Shown piece after piece: positions 13,489-27,368 of a DNA stretch of 60,805 bases. The DNA is from Oehlia diaphana (lineage: Eukaryota > Glomeromycota > Glomeromycetes > Glomerales > Glomeraceae): contig QZLH01000151.1 in the NCBI GenBank assembly GCA_003833135.1, positions 49,615-110,419 on the forward strand, in the 5' to 3' direction. The notes under the pieces are model-generated. The model saw nothing but the letters and a program-made list of their open reading frames with translations, searched no databases and was not told the DNA's origin. The translations under genes and the position numbers were made by a program. The first letter of the stretch is position 1. Each line of letters starts with the position of its first letter.

Positions 13489-14738
13489 TTATCGATTAAT
13501 ATTTGTATTTAAATATTCAACAAATAGTTCAGCTACTCGATCCATATCTAATAACGTATGCATTTTATTGATGTTTGTAAATTGTCTTCTTAATCTTCTA
13601 AACTCTGATAATGTTATCGTACGTGAAGGGAGATTGACGTTCTAAGAGAATCAAAAATCATTTCAATAGTTAAGGGATATTACTTCTTAATAAATATATG
13701 AATAACCGTTTGATTTTTTTAATAAAAAAAAAAGGATATTGTTCGATTTGTACGAGAGATTTTTACGGCACCACCTCCAACATTATGTTTTTGAGCATCC
13801 AAAACTTCATTAATTATATCTTGGGTGGTTTTTTCAAGTTCATATAAATAATTTGTTTCGCTTACTGGTTTCTACATCAACGAAAAGTTTAGATTAGATG
13901 ATATTTACTCTTTTTTAAGTTAATGTAGAAAATCATGACATACCGAAACAGTTGATAAATTGGGAGGCTTTGCTTTTTTATTAATAACAGCATCCCATAT
14001 ACCATCAAAAGGAACTGCTTCATCATTATAAAATACTGTAAATAGTGGTGAATCCCAACGATTTCGATCATCAGGTTCTTCGAATCGACTAACAAGTTCA
14101 TCGAATCTAAAACATTAATTGATATGATGAAAAAGCCGTAAAAGTAATTCTAATATAACAAATCGAGGTTATGATAATTTATTTCATAAATAACTAACAC
14201 TGTTGTATCATAACCACTTTCAACACGTTTGGAATTCCATTCTTTGGCAATCTCAACTGGAATCCCACAATACACCTAACAACAAATTATGAATCTATGA
14301 GACTATTTTAATTATTTGAATAATGATTTTTTTTTCCTTTAACATACTACACAATGAGGTGTACCAATAGCGCGTGCAATGCAGTATAACTGATATCGAA
14401 ATCCTTTGATATAATTCATGCCATCGACAATTAACAAGTCATCTTTCGATATCATTCTTTCGACAGCGGAAATAAGTGTTCCACGAGATTTCTTTTCTTC
14501 AAGGCGTGTATCTAAAGAAAAAAAATTGTATGATAAAATTATAATAAAATTTCAAGAATTTGGGAAATGGCATACCTTTATAACTGTCTTTACTTATCCC
14601 TAACGACTCGTCATTTATTAAAAGAACTGAATTGGGTTTATTTTCATTATTAAAACGATCAATAAAATATTGCATAATTTGTGTTGAACGACTTGTCTTC
14701 CCACTAGAGGGGAAACCACACATTACAATTAAAGGCAT
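13489..14738 (-). CDS. KTI12: KTI12, Elongator-associated P-loop protein
   Basis: Kti12 is a PSTK-like P-loop ATPase that works with the Elongator complex in modifying wobble uridines of tRNAs. Six exons on the minus strand (14738-14576, 14511-14348, 14275-14199, 14106-13944, 13871-13740, 13638-13489) give 282 residues. The Walker A motif GFPSSGKTS lies at residues 8-16. Family blocks follow in order: NYIKGFRYQLYC, VVYCGIPVEIAKEWN, RFEEPDDRNRWDSPLF, YELEKTTQDIINEVLDAQ and the C-terminal LSEFRRLRRQF. The last intron appears to be U12-type (donor ATATCCTTT); a GTAAAA donor at 13766 would also close the frame but drops the VKISRTNRT segment. The start is divergent from ABD1, 283 bp away. Confidence 0.93.
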
Positions 14739-15021
14739 TCGGAATAGATGTCGATCAATAAATTTCGATATTCCGATTTCTTTGAATTTTTTACATATAT
14801 GGTATTCATTGACGTCATTTCCGGAATTTACGCAAAAAAATTAGCATTTGTTACCAAAAAAGGTAATAACATAGACAGTCAATGTAATTGTTGTACAGTA
14901 ATTGTTAATATATCAAATATGGTATATATATGAAGCCTATTTATCAGAAAATTTCGATTCTTTAAAAATTCTTAATATTTTTAATCTATAAATTATTTTT
15001 ATCTCGAGGAATTGCTGATAA
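14739..15021. promoter_or_regulatory. shared divergent promoter region KTI12/ABD1
   Basis: 283 bp separate the two start codons, so both promoters must lie here or overlap it. A short inverted repeat GTTACC-AAAAAA-GGTAAT sits near 14850. I see no strong TATA box, and the regulatory role is inferred from gene arrangement only. Confidence 0.45.
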
Positions 15022-16514
<1,493 letters not shown>

Positions 16515-16821
16515 GACACTTAATTGTAATAATTGAATGTTATGTAGTGATGATGATGATGATATATATACATATACTGATATACATATACATATATTTA
16601 TATTATTTTAATTCATTAATTCATAATTTAAATTATTTCAATTTAAATAACAATTAGTTTTTTTTTTTATTTATTTATGATCACGTGATATCACGATAAA
16701 AATTCATAGTCATACAAATAAATCAATCCCATATGATTTGTGAATGATTGACCAGTCATTAAAAGGTTTAACTGATAATTTTGGTGATGATAAGCCCAAA
16801 TGATTATAAATGAATTTGTAA
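16515..16821. other. short spacer with GAT and TA microsatellites
   Basis: 307 bp between ABD1 and the SDR gene. It contains (GAT)n followed by TA/CA-type repeats near 16548-16600 and a TCACGTGATATCACG palindrome-rich stretch near 16679. No gene seen. Confidence 0.5.
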
Positions 16822-18580
16822 ATGTTTCAATTAAGAAGAACAGTTGTAAATAACATATTTCAAAGGTTTAATATCATATCAAAGTCGTCATTGCATATTA
16901 GAAAATATACAATGGGTCGACTTGAAGGAAAAAATGTATTAATGTAATGAATCCAATTGATTTTTATAAAAGTTGTTGTTGAAAGAAATTTTACTTAATA
17001 TCATGATGAATTTTTTAGTACGGGAGCTTCCGCCGGTATTGGTGAAGCATGTGCTAAAGAATTCGCTAAGGCCGGATCAAATTTGGTAAATTTGTCAATA
17101 CATGTGATTCAAGTGATGTGATTATTATGGTTATGGATGACACTCTTTTAATTTGATAACCTAAATAAAACCTTTTGGCAACATACATTTTTAGATTCTT
17201 ACAGCTAGAAGAATTGAACGACTTGAAAAACTTCGTAATGAATTTTCCCAAAAATATCCTTCAATCAAAATTTTCACACATCAATTAGATGTTCGTGAGA
17301 AAGCAAAAGTTGATCAATTAGTTGGTGCATTACCATCAGATCTGAAAAATATTGATGTGCTTGTTAATAATGCTGGTATACAGTCTATATTACTGTATAA
17401 ACATTAATTTGATTAGAACATTAATTCTTTAGTTATGATTATAAAATAGGACTCGTTATTGGAATTGATAAGATTGAAAATGTTACAGCTGAAGCAATTG
17501 ATACTATGATTGATACAAATGTTAAGGGATTGTTAAATGTAACCCAAGCAATCCTTCCTATAATGAAAGAACGTCAAAAAGGGCATATAATTAATATAGG
17601 ATCAGTTTCAGGTATATATACTCTTTCTCTTATATGTTATTAAGTCCTTTGAGAGAAATTTTATTTTTTTCATAATAAATACATCTTTTCTTATAGGACA
17701 ACAAGTTTATGCCAATGGAGGGGTATACTGTGCTTCAAAACACGCGGTTGATGCAATTTCAAGAACCTTGCTTCTTGAATTGGTAATTTTAATAAATTAT
17801 TATCTTTTTTTATTTTTTTTGAACATGATGCATGATGTAAAATACGAAATAAATGAATTAAATCCGATAGGTTGATACTCCAATTAGAGTAACGCAAATT
17901 AATCCAGGTAAGATAATGATTATTCTTACTTTTGAATCGATTCATCACATGTTCTTCATTTATTTATTTTTTTTTTAGGAATGGTTGAAACTGAATTCTC
18001 TGTAATTCGATTTGGTGGAGATAAAACTAGAGCTGACAAAGTTTACGAAGGCTTGGTAAAATCAATCTTAATATATTTTTCAAACACGTTTACCCTATAA
18101 AAATTTTTCTGGGAAAAATTCCGATAAATAATGTTTATATTCTAAAAAAAAAAACTCCGACATGTGATCAATTTTTATAGGGTTACATTGTTAAGTTTCA
18201 TTAATAAAATGAAATTAAAAAATTCGATTAAACTAATGAAATTAATTATTCTTTTCTTTTTGTTAACTAATAGCAACCTTTAACCGGTGAAGATATTGGT
18301 AAGTTTTCTTAAAGTTTGTTAGTTGTTCTTAATACTATACCAACCAATACTTGTATTATAATTATATAGCCGAGACCATTGTTTTTGCCGCATCAAGACC
18401 TGATCATGTAAACATCGCCGATATATTGATTTATCCAGTTAATCAGGTAAATTATTATTTTTTTAAAATCTTTTTTTCTTTTTGATTTCTTTTCTTTTTT
18501 TTTTTTAGATTTACCAATTATTTTTATTTTTTTTTTAGGGGGCAGTTACGACCGTTCATAGACCACTTTTAAATAAATGA
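16822..18580 (+). CDS. short-chain dehydrogenase/reductase, YdfG/Ymr226c-like
   Basis: NADP(H)-dependent SDR, resembling yeast Ymr226c and bacterial YdfG, which oxidise serine and other 3-hydroxy acids; the exact substrate is inferred. Ten exons (16822-16943, 17019-17085, 17195-17375, 17450-17611, 17697-17782, 17871-17907, 17979-18055, 18274-18298, 18370-18446, 18539-18580) give 291 residues. Cofactor motif TGASAGIG is at 42-49, NNAG follows, the catalytic Ser is at 175 and Y188-x3-K192 forms the active site (YCASK). NPGMVETEF follows. The first 30 residues are rich in Arg, Ile and Phe without acids and look like a mitochondrial presequence; an internal Met31 (MGRLEGK) would give a 261-residue cytosolic form. 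The exon density, including one of 25 bp, is high. Confidence 0.92.
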
Positions 18581-19300
18581 TTAATGAATCATCTTTGAAA
18601 AGGAATATTTGAAAAATGAAATATACTATATATTTTATATATTTTTAAAAAGTTTTCGATAAATGATTTAATTAACGATTATATAAATATTGTCTGAACT
18701 GCAAAAAATTTATAATAAAATGATATTATCTACTGAGCATAAGATGCGGATTAACTGTCTTTAAGTCTTAACCAGTTAATCTAGTGAAAATAATTATATA
18801 TAAGAATAATATACTGTATATTAATTTTAAATCCGTATTTACTAATATCCCAAATTTTAACGTAAATAATAGAACACGAAACTAACAATGAGACAAGATA
18901 AATATGAGACACATGAAAATTTTCTCCAATTTCATAATTTAAAATGAAAAAACGATAAGAATTTTAAAAAAATTAAAAAATTTAGATCATAATCACAAGA
19001 CACTCCAATTCCGTAACATTATAATATCGTTCATGTTTATTGTTTGATCTATTCGCAAAAATTCAAATAAGTAAACATAGCCAGCTGAAAAAAATGCAAA
19101 TAATTGCGTTGGACAGCAATTTCCAATTAAGAAGGATTAAATGTGCGGGGAATGATATTGATGATCGAGCATAAATTAAAAATATTTTTAATAGATCGAA
19201 TTTTACATAATAATAAGTTCAGTATTATAAGTATAAATGCTCGTCATTAAATTCACGTAAACTGACGTAAGTGATATATACAGTATATGCCATTAGACTG

Positions 19301-19560
19301 TTATTGGATGAGTTTTGCATTTTGGAGTAAATTACGTACAATACGGTTCACAGCACCATCAACATTTTTATCCGATTCTTGTTCATGTACAGTACAGAAT
19401 AACGCGTTTATGTCCACGTGACTTTGAACATAACGAATGCATTCATAAACATACAAATAAAGGTCTTTAATGAATTTATACGGGAGAATACATATATATA
19501 TATATATATATATATCGCGTAATACCATTATACAATATTGAATGAAAATTGATACCCTGA
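19301..19560 (-). other. possible coding remnant, unrecognised
   Basis: An open frame on the minus strand ends in a stretch with normal amino-acid use (VDINALFCTVHEQESDKN, then VDGAVNRIVRNLLQNAKL), unlike the Ile/Tyr/Lys-only translations around it. Base composition of 19300-19480 is also less AT-rich. It could be the last exon of a gene or a relic. I do not recognise it and could not assemble upstream exons. Confidence 0.25.
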
Positions 19561-20364
19561 TATTTTTTTTGATACAACAACTTTTATAGATAAACATCCC
19601 ATTTTTTTTTTTGATACAACGATTTATATAGATAAAGTATGAAAGAATATAGAGAACTGAGTTGGTTTTATAATAATTCGTTACCAAATTAATGGTTTCT
19701 TTGATATTCTCATTCTTGAATTATATAATAGTAGGTAGATCAGTATGCCACGTTAATTATGATACTATGGTACCAATCTTAAAATTTTCAATAAAAGTTT
19801 TTATTTGTTTATCAATTAAAAATTCAATGATAAAGTTAAATTTTATTGGAGAATAATTAGCATATTTATCGTATAACAAATACATAATATTTATTTCAAG
19901 AAGGAAATCTGAAATTATCATTTGTACCTTAATAAACTGCATTAATAAACGGTACAGCTTATTATTTATATGTACGGAACAAATAATAATTAAGATGAAT
20001 ATTTTGATTGATCATAATTGATTTCATATGATATCATGAATCATGATTTTAATCATGAAATATGTTTATATTTTATTCTTCGAGATAGAAAAATTTAATC
20101 CGGTTTATAAGATTTTTCATTTAAAATTCTTTAAAAAATTTGGGAAAATTATTGATTAACCATTTACGGGAATTTGGAGATGCATAATCTGTATTGCTTT
20201 TTTGTGTTATTAATAAATTAAATGTTATATTAAGAATAATTTCTTTATTCCGTTAGAAGATTAAAAAAATCGGCGATTTTTTTTAAAAGTTTTAGTAGTA
20301 TATATTAGTGTATTAGTTTGTATATTGTGTGTTAGTTAATATATTAGTGTATGCATATTTTTTT

Positions 20365-20660
20365 TATATATATTTTATATATATTTTATGTATATTTTAT
20401 ATATTTTATATATATTCTAAAAATATTTTATATATATTTTATATATATTTTATGTATATTTTATATATTTTATATATATTCTAAAAATATTTTATATATA
20501 TTTTATATATTCTAAAAATATTTTATATATATTTTAAAAATATTTTATATATATTTATATATATTTTAAAAATATTTTATATATATTTATATATATTTTA
20601 AAAATATTTTATATATATTTTAAAAATATTTTTTTAATACATATTTTATATATTTTAAAT
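20365..20660. repeat. TATATTTTA microsatellite array
   Basis: About 300 bp of irregular TATATATTTTA, TATTTTATGTA and TCTAAAAATATTTTA units repeated head to tail, flanked by ordinary AT-rich sequence. Confidence 0.75.
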
Positions 20661-21215
20661 ATTTTTTTAATATTTTTACACATGTTTGAATATCAATCAA
20701 AACAATTACGCGTGATTAATGAAAAATTTAATGGTAACATTTTACTTAAATATAAACTTTTTGGATTTTTTTAAAAAAAAAATTAGAAAAAAAAAAAGGT
20801 AAAATTAAAATACCGAAAAGTCGGAAAATTGAAATAAATTGATAACTAAAGAAACATTAAAAAAGAAACGCTAAAACGCTAATTATGCAGTGTTACAAAG
20901 ATAATAATGTAACGCAACTTTTCGGAAAATTACAGTAACATAAATTTATGAATGAATGAAACATGTAATTAATAATATTAAATGCATAGTTATGTATTTT
21001 GACACAACCACCTGAAACCACCCGTATGGTACTTAACTAAAATTATCGATCAACTAACTAAATTTTATTAGAGAATATATTTTAAAATTTTTTTGCAAAA
21101 CTATAAAACTATTAATAAACATTTAATTTATATATTTTAAATAATAAAAAATTATGCTGATACGTAAATATTCATTATATTTTATATATTTGGTAGGTAA
21201 CGTCATTGATTTAAT

Positions 21216-21255
21216 GTAACATAACGTAACGTAACGTAACAAAGGTAACACAACT
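21216..21255. repeat. GTAAC short tandem repeat
   Basis: Several GTAAC/ATAAC pentamers in a row (TGTAACATAACGTAACGTAA and onward), with looser copies on each side. Confidence 0.7.
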
Positions 21256-22598
21256 TTAAAAAAAAACAAAAACCCGTTTTTATTATTCACATCTTTTTTG
21301 TCAATGTCATCATTGATATTCAATTGATATACGCTAAATTACGCGTGAATTTTTTTTTTTTTTTATCATCATATCAAATGCACAAAATGATTGGTCATAA
21401 GAAAGTAATAATTCACGGTTCCCCTAATTTGTTGTTAAAAAAGGTGAATGAGTGAATATCTAAATGTTCAAAATATTCAAGCCAATTCATAACAATAATA
21501 TATTTTTAAAATTTGATTTCTCATTTTATACCCTTTATAAAGAAATATGATCATCAATTTGTTTCTTTATGCGTGCACCAATAAAATTCTTTCTAATGGT
21601 ATAACAAAAAAAATTGTACATATATTGCCTCGAGTTTTTTGAAGTTTGAAAAAATTTAAAGTTCGAACGGACTTTCCGATTTATAGAATGTTATTATGAA
21701 ACGTGACTCCATTGTACAAAGAAAGAAACAATTACGTATTGTGAAAATTTTAAATGTTTTAATGTTGTTTTTATTATAAGAATGATTTTGTTACACGGAT
21801 TTTTTTTATTATTTATTTTTCTTGTCAATTTTTTCCTCTCTACTCGGTTGTTTTCTTAAACCGGATGAACGGGTCTCTTTTGATTATGTTTTTTAGGAAA
21901 AGTGGCCATTTGTCCTACTCTTCATTCTTTTTTATCACGTGAATTTTGTAGGCGTAAAATATTTTATTTATATGTACGTAATCTTAAATAAGCGTTAATC
22001 TTTTACTTTTATATAATAAAAATGATAACTTTGTATAACTTTTTGGATATTTTTGATATCCAATACAACTCAAACAATACTTAACAAAGGTGAGTAACAA
22101 GAATAAGGTTGAAAAAATTTAAAAAATTCGAAAATGAACGTATACTTGCTTTATAATCAAGCATTTTGCTTATTGAAATTTTCTTATTTTAGGACCTTTA
22201 TTTAAAAACAACTTATCAATTTTTTACTTTTTTTTTGATAATCTGTCTGTTCTCAAAAGTTCTTTAATGAATTCATATTCGTTTCAATTAAAATGATGAT
22301 GGTCGTACATTATATTTACTTTTAAGCAATTAATTAATGTACAATGATGTTACCAAAACATATCAGATATAAATATTATAAAATATACATAATGATGATA
22401 TTTTTTCATCATTTCCAAAAAAAAATAATTTTTTTTTTTTTTTTTGTCCTTTATTCTCTTTTTTTCCGCTTCCTTTTTTGAGATTTTTTTCTTCTCTCTT
22501 TTATTATCTTTTATAACCGTGGGATTTGATTATCAAAAATCAGATAAACATTTTTTTATTTGTAAAAAAAAAAAAAAGAAGAAAAAAATTAAATCATT

Positions 22599-23528
22599 AT
22601 GGCTCGTTTTATAATGTTATTTATTAATTGTCTGTTTTTGATGAATTTGTTATGTTATTTTATGTTTCCTGTATCTGCCATTCCAACACCTCAAGATACA
22701 CAAAAGAATGATACACAAAAGAATGATAAAATAATACCTTCAACAAATACCGATATTTCTTCCCCTTCAAAAATCCCATCGAATCGTTTACTATTCACCG
22801 GAGGTCATTGGTTTAATGAGCCAGATATGATCACTTTCTTCGTAAGAATGGATGAATCAGTTAACATTGATACGATACCTAGTACTTATTTAATAATAGG
22901 GAATAGTGAACGAATTTTGATATCGTCACATTTAAATAATGTATCAGGAATTGGTTTAATTAGAACTGGTATGGTTTTTTTTTTTTTTTTCTATCATTTT
23001 CATTTTTTTTTTTTTTTTCGCTTTCTTTTAACAATTTTTTATTAGTATCTTTTCCTCGAAACGGTCATTGCCGGGAATATCATTTTGAAACACTTCAATT
23101 TGGTAATGTCAATAGATGGCCTAAAAATAACGATCTTCTTACTTTTGAAGGTGACCGTTGTCTCATGCCAATTAGTAAGTCCGGATTTTCCCGTATTAAG
23201 ATGTCATCGTACATTATTCGTTACTAATTAATGTATAATCTTTACTAAAAAAATTTATATTTACATTCACCTCTTTTCTTTTTTAAAAAATAACCTATTT
23301 TTTTTTTTTTGAAAAATAGATGAAGGTCTTGCGTGGTTTATATGTATAGTTGATCTATCGATAGCTTTCGCTTATTACACTATTCCATTTCAACTAATGT
23401 ACTTTATGAGAAAAGGTAAGAATTGTGATCACATGACTGTGACGTATACAAACAAAAAAAATAAAGTTTTTATGTTTTATTTGTTTACATATATATGTGT
23501 ATATATATATATATATAATATATTTATA

Positions 23529-23570
<42 letters not shown>

Positions 23571-23589
23571 TATTATTATAATTTCTTTT

Positions 23590-23621
<32 letters not shown>

Positions 23622-26600
23622 TTTTTTAAAAAAAATGACATTCCAATTCATTTTCATCTTTCATTATCGAATAGCTCCAAAACTTCCTTTTCCTTTAGTT
23701 TTTGGTTTATTCTGTGCTTTCATTATATTGTGCGGTACAACACATATCGTCGCCTCCTGGATGGCATGGTATCAAACACACGTGCTTTCCGCGGTTATAA
23801 AAGTAATTTGTGCTATAGTTTCACTTTTTACAGCTGGTGCTTTAACTGTAATCATTCCGAAAGCTCTTGATTTGCCAATGAAGGCTGTTCAATATAAAGA
23901 TGAAATTGCTGTAAGATTAATAACGGAAAGTAATTTACGCGATGAAAATCAAACAATGGCAGATTTTAGACGTATCACACATGCTATTCGTGCTACTTTG
24001 TCCAAAGAAATAATTTATCATAATACAGCTTTTCAATTATGTGGTATTTTGGAAGCTGATCGATGTCAAATTTTTACTAGTAAATCTATTAAAGCTAAAT
24101 TTGAAGGATGGAGATGTGCACAAGATTATGTGGATGGTTCAGAATCCCCTTTAAATGTAAATTCTCAATTAAATCCTGAATGTAGTGTAATTTATTCTAC
24201 TATCGAAAAACGTGCAGCTACTATACTCGGCCTGGACGATAAAGAATTCGCAAACTTATATTTGGAAGGTGATTACCAAAATATAAATAAGGTGAGTAAT
24301 TTAATTATAAATTTATTTTTATATATATATATATATTTTTTTATTAAATAATCAAATTTTATTAATTTTAAAAATAAAAAAGATTATTCTTGTTCCAATC
24401 GCGATATCTGAAAATGAAAATGGTATAATTATAATACAAAATTGGGATCAAGTTGAATATTGTACACAAGAGAAATGGGAAAATACCCGAACATTCCTGA
24501 CAGATTTATCTGAACAAATTTCTATTGCTTTGTCTCAAGCTAGCTTAATAGAACAAGATAAGGTAAAAATAATGTTAAATTTTTTTAGTAACAAGTAACC
24601 ATTGTAGTTTCTTATAAAAATATATATATATATATTTTTTTCATTCTTAGATTCGCATTCACCAACTTGCTGAACAAAATGAAGCATTAATTCAGGCTAG
24701 AAAAGAAGCTTCTGCCATTCAGGTATAAATTAATTTTTTTTTTTGATATCATTACTTAATTAAGTATCTAACTTATTATATAACATATATATACTTGTAG
24801 GCCCATCGTGAATTTTTAGCAGGTAATTGAAATATTTAATATTTGATATTTAATATCCAAAAAAAAAAAAAATTTCGCTTTTCAATATTAATATAATTAA
24901 TTACATTTTAATTAGTTATGTCCCATGAGATGAGAACACCTCTTTATGCAATATTCGCGTTAACTTCAATGTTGCTGGAAATGCCGTATTTATCACATCA
25001 AGAAATGTCTGAAATGCGGGACATGTTGGAAATTATCAAAAAGAGTGGTGATATGTTGATAACAATTATTAATAATGTTCTGGATTTCTCAAAATATGAA
25101 GAAGAACAATTACATTTGGAACGCGTACCTTTTTGTGTGCATGAAGCTGTTGAAACTTCATTAGATATAGTATCACTTCAAGGACAGGAAACTTCTAGAC
25201 CTCGTATTAATTACGTTATTGATAAAAATGTACCTTATAACGTTATAGGAGATATGACTAGATTTAGACAAATTATCGTGAATCTTTTGTCAAATGCCTG
25301 TAAATTTACTAAAGCGGATGGAGATGTTATGATAACAGTTTGTAGTGAACTCGTTGAAAAAAATAACACAAAGAAAATTAGGATTAAAGCTGAAGTCACG
25401 GATACAGGTATCGGTAAGTATTAAAACAGTAGTCAGTTAAGAAATTAAGGAATAATCATTATTCATTCTGTTTAAATATTAAATATTTAAAGGTATATCA
25501 AAAGAAGTTTTACCGAAATTATTCGAGAAATTTTCGCAAGCTGACGCAAGTATTACACGTAAATACGGTGGAACAGGTAAAAAAAAAGTTCCTACTTATA
25601 TGACCACAAAAATACATGTATTTTTTGTTTTTTCGTTAATAAATTTTTGTTATATTTAGGCCTTGGATTAGCAATTGTTAGAAAGTTGGTTAAATTAATG
25701 AACGGAGATATCACTGTTGAACAAAATACTTCAGCGAGTAGTGGAACAAAAATGATATTTTATGTTGATCTTGATGTTGATCCAAATAGTCCAACATGTC
25801 CAAGTTTATCACCATTTTTACGTCAAAAATCTTTATCCATTTTAGAAAAACATGAGAATAACAAGATCGGCCTCAAACAAATATTAAATCGGTGTGGTTT
25901 GCAGAGATCTCCAAAATTTTTCACTTCTTTAAAACAAATTATTGAAGATGTCGATTTCCTTAAAGGACATATAGACGCTATAATAATAGATTTTCAATTA
26001 TTGATTGAAAATAATGAAATTGAATTTTTAAAAAATGGAATAAAAGATAAATTGTTAAAAATACCGATATTGATATTAGTAAATCCATCACTTCAAAGAT
26101 CTATTAAATCATTTAAAATAGAAGGAGATAATGTAATATTTTCTTCTCTTCCTGTGAAATTTAAACCTATGCTCAGCTTTTTAGAATGGAATTTAAAAGA
26201 CGACGACGAAAATTCGACATTGGTAATGACTGAATCCATCGGAACGAATAATGAAGGTTCAATAATGCATTACAGTTGTAATGGTTCGTACGACAGTGAT
26301 TTTAATAGTGAAATAATGTCACAAAATAATGACACTCAAACAGAAGAGGAATTACCTTTAATAGATTTAAGCAGTAGTCCGGATGAATATTATAGTGATA
26401 TAACGAGTAAACAACGTAGAATATCTTTATCATCAAATGAACGTCCCGGATACAATCGAAAAAATTCCGCATCGGCCACCAATTTACCTACTTTATCCTT
26501 AGTTAACAAATCTTCAGAGAGTGAGAATTCGCCTAAAATAGGATCACATGCCATAAGACGTACGGCCACATTACCAATTTCATTTGATATGTCTAACTTT

Positions 26601-27368
26601 GAAACAATATCAAACGACAATACTTCCGTTATACCGTCTGAATGTCTTAAGTTTGGTAATGTTGAAACTGATATACCTAAATTAAAAGTGTTGGTTGTTG
26701 AAGATAATGTCATAAATCAGGTTAGTTACGATTCTTTTCATAATCCGATAATTGAAAATTGGAATCAGAATAGTACAATGTATATTTATTTATTGTTTGT
26801 TACTAGATGGTTACATCGCGTATACTCGAAAAATTAAATCAGAAATGTGAAATCGCGGGGAATGGAAAAACTGCTATAAGTAAATGCGAAGAAAAGGATT
26901 ATGATGTTATATTTATGGATATTATGATGGCCGATATGGACGGATTTCAGACTACCGAACAAATTCGATCCACTTCTCAAGATTTAAGACGACCGTGGAT
27001 TATTGCATTAACAGGTAAAATATTTTTTTAAAAAAAAACGAAATATAAAAAGGAGTATGGCAGAATTTGTAATGTTATGTATGATTATATTGTAATACTT
27101 TTTTATTTTTTTTTATTTAGCAAATGCATTATGGTATGATCGGTTACGTTGTATAGAAAGTGGTATGAATGATTTTGTATCAAAACCAGCAAAGAAAGAA
27201 GATATCAGAGAAGCTTTGATGAGATATTTAACACGAAATTCCGCAGCTGCAACGAAAAATAATAATCAACAACCTCATCAATCTCATCAATCTCATCAAT
27301 CGAGGCCATCATTATCAACATCCACATCAAATACAAATGTAAATGGGGGTTATGGAAGCACGATATAG
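22599..27368 (+). CDS. ethylene-receptor-like hybrid histidine kinase
   Basis: Predicted ethylene-sensing membrane histidine kinase. Twelve exons (22599-22968, 23046-23174, 23320-23415, 23675-24291, 24383-24562, 24651-24722, 24801-24822, 24916-25413, 25493-25576, 25660-26720, 26807-27014, 27121-27368) give 1194 residues. Order: signal peptide (1-27); ectodomain (28-166) with Cys132 and Cys162; three membrane helices (about 169-262). Asp178, Tyr185, Ile188, Pro189, Ile215, Cys218 and His222 reproduce identity and spacing of ETR1 D25, Y32, I35, P36, I62, C65 and H69 (motif CGTTH). Then a GAF region (about 290-460), a coiled coil, HisKA with phospho-His499 ([10 protein letters not shown]), HATPase with [22 protein letters not shown] and GGTGLGLAI, a degenerate receiver around Asp800, and a canonical receiver with E1037/D1038, Asp1081 and Lys1134. 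All catalytic residues are present. Similar receptors have been reported in early-diverging fungi. Confidence 0.95.
23520..23636 (+). repeat. microsatellites inside kinase intron 3
   Basis: Intron 3 (23416-23674) carries a (TTA)n run followed by a (CTTT)n run. This makes it the longest intron of the gene and generates misleading open frames on both strands. Confidence 0.8.

Larger units (their letters stand above)
18581..22598. other. 4-kb AT-rich intergenic with microsatellites
   Basis: No gene that I can support firmly. It contains a possible coding remnant at 19301-19560 (listed separately), the TATATTTTA array at 20365-20660 and a GTAAC microsatellite at 21216-21255. The last few hundred bases are pyrimidine-rich and form the promoter/leader of the histidine kinase gene. 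Confidence 0.5.

Noticed and set aside
13642..13766. GT-AG model for the last KTI12 intron (GTAAAA donor)
   Set aside because: In frame, but removes VKISRTNRT, which fits the family, and ignores a full U12 donor; kept only as an alternative.
12775..14101. Small minus-strand ORFs 12775-12966 and 13889-14101
   Set aside because: The first is AT-biased noise; the second is an off-frame shadow of KTI12 exon 4.
21123..21323. Minus-strand open frame of 66 codons
   Set aside because: Overlaps the GTAAC microsatellite and has low-complexity composition; no domain.
23394..23870. Overlapping open frames on both strands in the kinase intron
   Set aside because: Produced by TTA and CTTT microsatellites of intron 3 (Tyr/Ile/Phe/Glu-Lys runs); the spliced kinase frame explains the region.
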